This document shows, one piece after another, positions 13,206 to 17,951 of a stretch of 17,951 nt of DNA; within the stretch, counting starts at the first letter, position 1, and each line of letters starts with the position of its first letter. The notes beneath the pieces were generated by a model that saw nothing but the letters and a program-made list of their open reading frames with translations, did no database searches and was not told where the DNA came from. Origin of the DNA: Candidatus Gastranaerophilales bacterium (GTDB taxonomy: Bacteria > Cyanobacteriota > Vampirovibrionia > Gastranaerophilales > CAJFVJ01); assembly GCA_028694275.1 (NCBI GenBank), contig JAQUTS010000018.1, positions 1 to 17,951 on the forward strand. Reading direction: 5' to 3'. The translations under genes and the position numbers were made by a program.

Positions 13206-13281
13206 AAGCTTTCGAATTAAGAATAGCTGGAAGTATGAAAAAGATTAATCTTATTTTATGATTAAGTTGTGCCGATGCAAT

Positions 13282-13310
13282 TAGACAGTAGGCTTAATTA
13301 ATAGTATTAT
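13282..13310 (+). promoter_or_regulatory. Promoter for the glyoxalase-II-like gene
   Basis: TAGACA (13282-13287), 17 nt, and TATTAT (13305-13310) each match the sigma-70 consensus at five of six positions. The leader would be about 60 nt. It holds GAAAAAG and CTTTTTC segments (starting near 13322 and 13353) that could pair before the AAGGAG site. The rest of 13206-13377 is AT-rich and shows no gene. Confidence 0.6.
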
Positions 13311-13377
13311 TTTCTTACGGAGAAAAAGCGGGTGGAAATCAAAATATATTAGACTTTTTCCCTACAAGGAGATATTT

Positions 13378-14013
13378 ATGATTTTTAAAAATTTTATAGC
13401 CGGACCTTTTCAGGCAAATAACTATCTTTTAATAGATGAAACTACTCAAAAAGCAGTCCTGATAGACTGTTCGGGTGAGGTCGGTGATGTTATCGAAACA
13501 CTAAAAGAACATAATGCCTCTTTGGAAAAAATACTCCTTACTCATGCTCACATAGACCACATTGCAGGATGTTATGATCTAAAAGAACAAACAGGTGCAA
13601 AAATATTCGTGAACGAAGAAGATATGTTCCTTATTAAAAATACACAAAAACAGCTTCAAATGTTTGGACTTCCACCGGAGAAAGAAGCCCCCGTAGATGG
13701 TTTTATCAAAGATGGTGAAACAATACACATCGGAGAGATAAAAATTAAAGCTATTCACACACCGGGACACACAAAAGGGGGAATGTGCTATTTGGTTGAA
13801 GATAAACTATTTTCAGGCGACACACTCTTTTTGGGTTCTGTAGGCAGAACAGATCTGCCAGGCGGTGATTACAACGAACTGGAAAACTCTATTTCTAATA
13901 AAATCTTTACCCTAGAAGGCGATTTAGATATTTATTCAGGCCATGGGCCCAAAACAACTCTTGAATATGAGAAAAAAAACAATCCGTTTTTTGGACAAAA
14001 CCCCATCGCCTAA
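13378..14013 (+). CDS. Metallo-beta-lactamase-fold hydrolase, glyoxalase II-like
   Basis: A 211-residue MBL-fold hydrolase of the YcbL / glyoxalase-II-like group, small thioester hydrolases with a two-metal site. The metal ligands are clear: His56, His58, Asp60 and His61 in THAHIDHIAG, His131 in HTPGHT, Asp148 in SGDTLF and His189 in SGHGP. The substrate-binding C-terminal helical domain of true glyoxalase II is missing, so the glutathione thioester role is uncertain; detoxification of a thioester is a reasonable family-level guess. The ATG has AAGGAGAT upstream and its own promoter. A shared terminator with the ribosomal operon follows. Confidence 0.93.
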   Translation: MIFKNFIAGPFQANNYLLIDETTQKAVLIDCSGEVGDVIETLKEHNASLEKILLTHAHIDHIAGCYDLKEQTGAKIFVNEEDMFLIKNTQKQLQMFGLPPEKEAPVDGFIKDGETIHIGEIKIKAIHTPGHTKGGMCYLVEDKLFSGDTLFLGSVGRTDLPGGDYNELENSISNKIFTLEGDLDIYSGHGPKTTLEYEKKNNPFFGQNPIA

Positions 14014-14043
14014 ACAACAGCCAAAAACACAAATTACACATTA

Positions 14044-14072
14044 AAAAAGCGGACTTTATAAGTCCGCTTTTT
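14044..14072. terminator. Strong bidirectional terminator between MBL gene and rplR
   Basis: AAAAAGCGGACTT (14044-14056) and its complement (14060-14072) form a perfect 13-bp stem with a 3-nt loop. It has an A-run on one side and a T-run on the other, so it works in both directions. It closes the plus-strand hydrolase gene and the minus-strand ribosomal operon right after rplR. Confidence 0.93.
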
Positions 14073-14101
14073 ATATAATCTCCAAATCAAAATTTGAAAG
14101 C

Positions 14102-14458
14102 TTAGAAGTTCAATCCGCCTTCTCTTGCAGCATCTGCCAAAGCAGCAATTTTGCCGTGATAAACGAATCCGCCTCTGTCAAAAACAACGTCTTGAACTTT
14201 TGCTTTTTTAGCAGCTTTTGCAAGCTCTAGACCGACAGCTTTAGCAACTTCTGTATCAGCAATTTTGTCAGATTTCAAAGAAACTGATGATGCTGAAGCA
14301 AGAGTCAAACCTTTTGAATCATCAATGATTTGAGCATAAATATGCTTGCCTGATTTGTGTACTGCCAATCTTGGGCATTCAGAAGTTCCTGAAATTTTGT
14401 TTCTGATTCTTCTGTGTTTTTTTTGAACTAATGCTTTTTTATTATGTGATTTAATCAT
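14102..14458 (-). CDS. rplR: 50S ribosomal protein L18
   Basis: A 118-residue uL18, which binds 5S rRNA in the central protuberance. The basic N-terminus (KKHRRIRNKISGT), PRLAVHKSGKHIYAQIIDD and the C-terminal VVFDRGGFVYHGKIAALADAAREGGL are the family pattern. An AAAGGAC site precedes the ATG. Here it is the last gene of the ribosomal operon: rpsE, rpmD, rplO and secY, which normally follow, are absent, and a strong terminator stands 30 nt downstream. The 116-nt gap to rplF is long for this operon and folds into a stem. Confidence 0.97.
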   Translation of the reverse strand: MIKSHNKKALVQKKHRRIRNKISGTSECPRLAVHKSGKHIYAQIIDDSKGLTLASASSVSLKSDKIADTEVAKAVGLELAKAAKKAKVQDVVFDRGGFVYHGKIAALADAAREGGLNF

Positions 14459-14493
14459 TTTTCTGTCCTTTCACCTAAGCCTATTTATTTTAT

Positions 14494-14538
14494 GGAAAGA
14501 GATTTTTCAAATGTGACCCTTCTTTGAGGCATCTTTCC
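14494..14538 (-). promoter_or_regulatory. Structured spacer between rplF and rplR
   Basis: In the minus-strand transcript GGAAAGA (14538-14532) can pair with TCTTTCC (14500-14494), with an inner CAAA/TTTG pair, making a two-tier hairpin in the 116-nt gap. It could be an mRNA stability or protein-binding element. No T-run follows, so it is not a terminator. Confidence 0.35.
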
Positions 14539-14574
14539 CGCTTTATATGGGCTACTTATGGTTTTATCTAATTA

Positions 14575-15120
14575 CTACTTTTTCTTAGCTCCGGCTTTAC
14601 CGGCTTTTCTTCTGATGTATTCGCCTTCGTATCTGATACCTTTGCCTTTGTATACTTCAGGAGGTCTTTTACCTCTGATTTCAGCAGCAACATCACCAAC
14701 AGCCTGTTTGTTAGGGCCTTTAACAGTGATTTTGTTTGTACCTTCTACTATGAACTCGATTCCAGCAGGAGCTTCAACTCTTACAGGGTGAGAGTAACCT
14801 AGTTGCAAATTAAGAGCGTTTCCGTCTTTTGCAACACGATAACCAACGCCTTGAATTTCAAGCTTCTTAGAAAATCCGTCTTTTACGCCGACTACAGCAT
14901 TGTTAACAAGAGTTCTGCTAAGACCGTGCAAAGCTCTGGCTTTACGGTCATCAGATGATCTTGTTACCAAAATTTTATTATCTTCTTTTGTCAAAACAAT
15001 CTCAGAAGTAATTTCAACAGTTTCAGTACCCAATGGGCCTTTTGCTGTTAATACGTTACCGTTAATTGTAACTTCTACTCCTTGTGGAATTTCGACAGGT
15101 TGTTTACCTATTCTGGACAT
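14575..15120 (-). CDS. rplF: 50S ribosomal protein L6
   Basis: A 181-residue uL6 located near the factor-binding site of the large subunit. It opens MSRIGKQPVEIPQGVEVTI and contains the two tandem L6 domains, the second with the signature PEVYKGKGIRYEGEYIRRKAGKAG (about 154-177). GGAGA lies about 10 nt before the ATG. It lies 33 nt after rpsH in the conserved rpsH-rplF-rplR order. Confidence 0.98.
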   Translation of the reverse strand: MSRIGKQPVEIPQGVEVTINGNVLTAKGPLGTETVEITSEIVLTKEDNKILVTRSSDDRKARALHGLSRTLVNNAVVGVKDGFSKKLEIQGVGYRVAKDGNALNLQLGYSHPVRVEAPAGIEFIVEGTNKITVKGPNKQAVGDVAAEIRGKRPPEVYKGKGIRYEGEYIRRKAGKAGAKKK

Positions 15121-15153
15121 TTTTATTTGTCTCCAATTACTTTTTTTACTTAA

Positions 15154-15549
15154 CTACCAAACGTAACAAAGAACTTCGCCGCCAACTTTTTCTTTTCTTG
15201 CTTTTCTGTCGGTCAAAAGGCCTTTGCTAGTACTAACGATGGCGATACCTGCACCATCAAGGATTTTTGGCAAGTGTTTAGATTTCAAATACACTCTCAA
15301 ACCGGGTTTTGAAACTCTTTTCAAGTTTTCAATTACAGGTTTGTTAGTTTCATCATATTTCAAAACAACTTTTAGGGTTTTGAACTTGCCGTTTTCTTTT
15401 TCTTCGAAATCTGTGATATATCCCTCAGACTTCAAAAGCTTTGCCAATTCAAGTTTAAGCTTTGATGATGGCATTTCAACATCAGAATGGCTAACCATGT
15501 TAGCGTTTCTGATTCTTGTTAACATATCTGCTATTGGATCTGTATTCAT
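15154..15549 (-). CDS. rpsH: 30S ribosomal protein S8
   Basis: A 131-residue uS8, a primary 16S rRNA-binding protein and, in Escherichia coli, the translational repressor of the spc operon. It starts MNTDPIADMLTRIRNAN and ends with the conserved STSKGLLTDRKARKEKVGGEVLCYVW. The ATG has an AAGGA site. The 94-nt gap before it, after rpsN, contains several possible stems. Confidence 0.98.
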   Translation of the reverse strand: MNTDPIADMLTRIRNANMVSHSDVEMPSSKLKLELAKLLKSEGYITDFEEKENGKFKTLKVVLKYDETNKPVIENLKRVSKPGLRVYLKSKHLPKILDGAGIAIVSTSKGLLTDRKARKEKVGGEVLCYVW

Positions 15550-15586
15550 TGGTTTTTCCTTATCTTCAATTATTTTTATTTATAAA

Positions 15587-15663
15587 CTTGGTCGCTGCCG
15601 TCCAGTTTTACATCCGTCAGAAATATCTTTTGGGGATATCTCATTACCAAGATGACTTGGTAA
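15587..15663 (-). promoter_or_regulatory. Switch-like paired segments between rpsN and rpsH
   Basis: In transcript order there are three complementary segments. TTACCAAG (15663-15656) ends rpsN; CTTGGTAA (15651-15644) spans the rpsN stop codon; ACCAAG (15592-15587) is near the rpsH start region. The first two form a perfect 8-bp hairpin with a 4-nt loop. The middle segment can instead pair with the third (6 bp), enclosing an AGATATC/GATATTT hairpin. The two states exclude each other, so this could couple rpsN and rpsH translation or bind a ribosomal protein. Confidence 0.45.
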
Positions 15664-15850
15664 CGCCGGGCAAAAGACCTTTATGAGCCATTTGTCTTAA
15701 ACAGATTCTGCAAATCCCAAAATCTCTGTGGAAACCATGAGGTCTTCCGCAAATACTGCAACGGTTGTGCAATCTGACTTTAGAAAGTTTACCTGCTTCA
15801 ACAAGTTTTTCTCTTTTAAGTTCTTTTTGTATCATCGCTTTTTTAGCCAA
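15644..15850 (-). CDS. rpsN: 30S ribosomal protein S14, zinc-binding type
   Basis: A 68-residue uS14 of the short zinc type, a late-assembling protein of the small-subunit head. Two CxxC pairs (Cys31/Cys34 and Cys47/Cys50) frame the RCSICGRPHGF...GICRICLR ribbon, and the end GLLPGVTKSSW is conserved. The start is a TTG (15848-15850) with a strong AAGGAG 8-9 nt upstream, coding the usual MAKKA opening; the next ATG is five codons in. It is about seven residues longer than the common 61-residue form. The type contrasts with the long C-minus S14 of photosynthetic cyanobacteria and plastids. Confidence 0.96.
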   Translation of the reverse strand: MAKKAMIQKELKREKLVEAGKLSKVRLHNRCSICGRPHGFHRDFGICRICLRQMAHKGLLPGVTKSSW

Positions 15851-15876
15851 GGTTTTATCTCCTTAATTTAGCTTTC

Positions 15877-16425
15877 TTATTTCTTGAACGGCATACCCAA
15901 AGCAGCAAGCAATTCTCTCGCTTCTTCGTCTGTTTCCGCTGTAGTTACTATCGAAATATCCATACCTTTTACTGTATCGATATCATCATATGAAATTTCG
16001 GGGAAAAGCCCTTGCTCTTTGACTCCCAAAGAGTAATTGCCTCTTCCGTCAAAACTTTTCGCACTGATTCCTCTAAAGTCACGAATACGTGGAAGAACTA
16101 CGCCGATAAGTTTTTGTAAAAAGTCATACATTCTCTCGCCACGAAGAGTAACCATACACCCAACAGGCATACCTTCTCTGATTTTGTAAGTAGCGATTGA
16201 TTTTTTAGCTTTTGTAATTACTGCTTTTTGGCCTGCAATTGCTGTAAGTTCTGCAGCTGCAGATTCGATAAGTTTTGAGTTTTTAGAACCCTCACCAACG
16301 CCCATGTTAATAACTACTTTGTGTAATTTAGGTACTTGGTGGATGTTTTTGTAACCAAACTTCTCTTTCAAGACAGGTATTACATCTTCTTTATACTTTG
16401 CTTTTAGTTGTTTTGTAACTGCCAT
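15877..16425 (-). CDS. rplE: 50S ribosomal protein L5
   Basis: A 182-residue uL5 that binds 5S rRNA and forms bridge contacts to the small subunit. Typical segments are NIHQVPKLHKVVINMGVGEG, GQKAVITKAKKSIATYKIREGMPVG, and FPEISYDDIDTVKGMDISIVTTA near the C-terminus. AAGGAA overlapping the rplX stop precedes the ATG, so rplX and rplE are 11 nt apart. Order rplN-rplX-rplE-rpsN-rpsH is the standard bacterial one. Confidence 0.98.
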   Translation of the reverse strand: MAVTKQLKAKYKEDVIPVLKEKFGYKNIHQVPKLHKVVINMGVGEGSKNSKLIESAAAELTAIAGQKAVITKAKKSIATYKIREGMPVGCMVTLRGERMYDFLQKLIGVVLPRIRDFRGISAKSFDGRGNYSLGVKEQGLFPEISYDDIDTVKGMDISIVTTAETDEEARELLAALGMPFKK

Positions 16426-16436
16426 TTTTTTATTCC

Positions 16437-16784
16437 TTAAATATCAAGTTGTTCGCCGCATTTTTTGCAAACACGAACTTTTTTACCATCTACAGTTTCC
16501 ACTTTTATTCTTGTGGCTTTTTCGCATTTTGTGCAATAAAGCATAACTTTTGATGAATATAATGGAGCTTCGTATTTAACTAAACCACCCTGAATACCAA
16601 GCATTGGGTTTGGTTTTTGGGCTTTAGTTATCATATTTACACCTTCAACAACAACTTTATTGTCTTGAGGTAGAGCTTTTTTAACGTTAGCAACTTTGCC
16701 TTTGTCTTTACCTGCTACCACGACAACTCTGTCGCCTGTTTTTACGTGTAATTTAATGTTATTATTTTTTTCTTGTTTTTTCAT
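16437..16784 (-). CDS. rplX: 50S ribosomal protein L24 with zinc-ribbon-like C-terminus
   Basis: A 115-residue uL24, an early assembly protein at the peptide tunnel exit. The KOW motif lies in KTGDRVVVVAGKDKGKVANV (15-34), and NMITKAQKPNP (50-60) is the family signature. The C-terminus has two cysteine pairs, Cys84/Cys87 (CTKC) and Cys106/Cys109 (CKKC), which would make a zinc ribbon; many L24 proteins have only remnants of it. The start is 3 nt after the rplN stop, with GGAGG inside the rplN end. Confidence 0.97.
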   Translation of the reverse strand: MKKQEKNNNIKLHVKTGDRVVVVAGKDKGKVANVKKALPQDNKVVVEGVNMITKAQKPNPMLGIQGGLVKYEAPLYSSKVMLYCTKCEKATRIKVETVDGKKVRVCKKCGEQLDI

Positions 16785-16787
16785 GAC

Positions 16788-17156
16788 TTAAATTACCTCC
16801 GGAGCCAAGGAAACAATTTTCATATATCCTTTGTCTCTAAGTTCACGGGCAACAGGTCCAAAAACACGAGTTCCGATCGGATTGCCATCTTTGTTAATAA
16901 TAACGGCTGCGTTTTCGTCAAATCTGATTGTTGATCCGTCAAGTCTTTTTAAAGATTTTTTGGTTCTAACAACAACAGCTTTAACAACATCTGATTTTTT
17001 AACCGGCATGTTTGGAGCTGCATCTTTTACAGCACAAACTATAACATCGCCGATACCTGCGTATTTTCTACCTGAGCTACCCAGAACTCTAATGCAAAGA
17101 AGTTCTTTTGCTCCTGTATTATCTGCTACATTTAATCTTGTTTCTTGTTGTATCAT
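16788..17156 (-). CDS. rplN: 50S ribosomal protein L14
   Basis: A 122-residue uL14 at the subunit interface, where RsfS and L19 also bind. It begins MIQQETRLNVADNTGAKEL and includes GSSGRKYAGIGDVIVCAVKDA and the end MKIVSLAPEVI, all conserved. AAGGAAG precedes the ATG, 23 nt after the rpsQ stop. Nothing unusual is seen. Confidence 0.98.
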   Translation of the reverse strand: MIQQETRLNVADNTGAKELLCIRVLGSSGRKYAGIGDVIVCAVKDAAPNMPVKKSDVVKAVVVRTKKSLKRLDGSTIRFDENAAVIINKDGNPIGTRVFGPVARELRDKGYMKIVSLAPEVI

Positions 17157-17179
17157 TGTTTTTCTTCCTTATTAAGAAA

Positions 17180-17434
17180 TTATTTTGCTTTTTCAACTAC
17201 TTCAGCAACGCTCCAGCATTTGTTTTTGCTGACAGGTCTTGATTCTATAATACGAACTGTATCACCTTGAGCTGCTTCGCCTTTTATATCATTTGCAAGA
17301 TAATTTTTTGTAGATTGTTGAATCTTTTTGTATTTAGGGTGAGGCTTGTACTCATGTACAGCTACAACCACTGTTTGATTCATTTTGTCGCTTACTACTA
17401 TACCTGTTTTTTCTTTTTTAGGCACGATTTTCAC
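17180..17434 (-). CDS. rpsQ: 30S ribosomal protein S17
   Basis: An 84-residue uS17, a primary 16S rRNA-binding protein. KTGIVVSDKMNQTVVVAVHEYKPHPKYKK is the OB-fold start, and GDTVRIIESRPVSKNKCWSVAEVVEKAK is the conserved end. AGAGGTG precedes the ATG. It follows rpmC by 3 nt. Confidence 0.97.
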   Translation of the reverse strand: MKIVPKKEKTGIVVSDKMNQTVVVAVHEYKPHPKYKKIQQSTKNYLANDIKGEAAQGDTVRIIESRPVSKNKCWSVAEVVEKAK

Positions 17435-17437
17435 CTC

Positions 17438-17635
17438 TTAATTGTTTGTTAACTCTTTTTCTCTGATTACTGTTTTAACTTGTGCAATTTGATGTTTGAC
17501 TCCTGAAATTTCAGCAGGATTCTCCAACTTGTGATTTGCTTTAGCTATTTTTAGTTCAAATAACTTTTTTTTCAAGTTAATCACTTCATCTTTAAGTTCA
17601 TCAATTGTAAGTTCTCTGATTTGGTTTATTTTCAT
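17438..17635 (-). CDS. rpmC: 50S ribosomal protein L29
   Basis: A 65-residue uL29, a two-helix protein near the peptide tunnel exit and a docking point for trigger factor and SRP. MKINQIRELTIDELKDEV and LKKKLFELKIAKANHKLENP are the family pattern. I use the ATG at 17633-17635, which gives the usual N-terminus and has GGTGAG a few nt upstream; an ATG at 17645-17647, directly after the rplP stop, would add four residues. Confidence 0.95.
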   Translation of the reverse strand: MKINQIRELTIDELKDEVINLKKKLFELKIAKANHKLENPAEISGVKHQIAQVKTVIREKELTNN

Positions 17636-17647
17636 TGTTCTCACCAT

Positions 17648-17951
17648 TTACTTTTCTATAATTCTGGTTTTTACAGGCAACTTTTGTGCTGCAAGCTCAA
17701 GAGCTCTTACAGAAATATCTCTTGATACACCGCCCATTTCGAACATTACTCTGCCCGGTTTCACAACAGCTACCCAGTACTCAGGGTTACCTTTACCTTT
17801 ACCCATACGAGTTTCAGCAGGTTTTTTAGTGATTGGCTTATCAGGGAATATCTTGATCCATACTTGACCGCCTCTTTTGATGTGTCGAGTCATTGCACGT
17901 CTGGCTGCTTCTATTTGTCTACTTGTAATCCAAGCAGGCTCAACAGGTTGC
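17648..17951 (-). CDS. rplP: 50S ribosomal protein L16, C-terminal part (cut by window edge)
   Basis: The frame enters from the right edge and covers about 100 residues of uL16, which helps organise the peptidyl-transferase and A-site region. It reads QPVEPAWITSRQIEAARRAM and then TRHIKRGGQVWIKIFPDKP and MGKGKGNPEYWVAVVKPGRVMFEM, which are diagnostic. The first ATG inside the window is internal; the family is about 137-140 residues, so roughly 35 residues plus the start are outside. It is the first visible gene of the ribosomal operon. Confidence 0.97.
   Translation of the reverse strand, partial: QPVEPAWITSRQIEAARRAMTRHIKRGGQVWIKIFPDKPITKKPAETRMGKGKGNPEYWVAVVKPGRVMFEMGGVSRDISVRALELAAQKLPVKTRIIEK

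Noticed and set aside
13235..13261. Short frame MKKINLIL, possible leader peptide before the hydrolase gene
   Set aside because: The best promoter for the hydrolase gene starts downstream of it, at 13282, and there is no convincing ribosome binding site.
14102..17951. Ribosomal cluster as a source of novelty
   Set aside because: Gene order and sequences are canonical; only the early end after rplR and the structured spacers are worth noting.
1..17951. CRISPR arrays, tRNA or rRNA genes, insertion sequences
   Set aside because: No regularly spaced repeats, cloverleaf sequences, rRNA segments or transposase frames were found on reading.

Overview
The window is a low-GC bacterial chromosome segment made mostly of core genes: 28 complete or partial protein genes and no rRNA, tRNA, CRISPR array or transposase. 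Several traits together suggest a non-photosynthetic relative of Cyanobacteria (Vampirovibrionia / Melainabacteria, Gastranaerophilales-like). A type-II prenyl diphosphate synthase is joined to a DUF212 'divergent PAP2' gene, as in cyanobacteria. There is a DUF177-rpmF-plsX-fabH-fabD cluster. The S14 protein is the zinc type, unlike the long zinc-free S14 of photosynthetic cyanobacteria. This placement is an inference; a Firmicute-like lineage is not excluded.

Layout. 1-3187 (minus): lipid-synthesis operon DUF177-rpmF-plsX-fabH-fabD, with fabD cut by the window edge. 3208-3481 (minus): a small winged-helix gene with its own terminator. 3680-4066 (plus): an orphan HNH-nuclease-like gene. 4130-5912 (plus): leuD and leuB, separated by a 211-bp repeat- and palindrome-rich spacer. 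5980-6531 (plus): a DPS-like ferritin whose Shine-Dalgarno sequence lies inside a hairpin. 6652-7115: a minus-strand XRE regulator divergent from a 55-aa microprotein gene, which has a perfect consensus promoter overlapped by an inverted repeat. 7112-9579 (minus): operon gmk-coaBC-NIF3 with overlapping genes. 9782-10717 (plus): a degenerate histidine-kinase-like gene and a 52-aa ORF. 10719-13100 (minus): operon rsgA-ispA/crtE-DUF212. 13378-14013 (plus): a glyoxalase-II-like hydrolase. 14102-17951 (minus): ribosomal genes rplP-rpmC-rpsQ-rplN-rplX-rplE-rpsN-rpsH-rplF-rplR, ending in a strong terminator directly after rplR.

Most genes serve central functions: fatty acid and phospholipid initiation, leucine synthesis, CoA and nucleotide synthesis, isoprenoids and ribosome assembly. 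The accessory interest lies in the small genes and non-coding structures between them. No complete novel defence or mobile system is evident. The best leads are the pseudo-histidine-kinase, the XRE/55-aa pair, the SD-sequestering hairpin before the ferritin gene, the switch-like pairing between rpsN and rpsH, and the early end of the spc operon.
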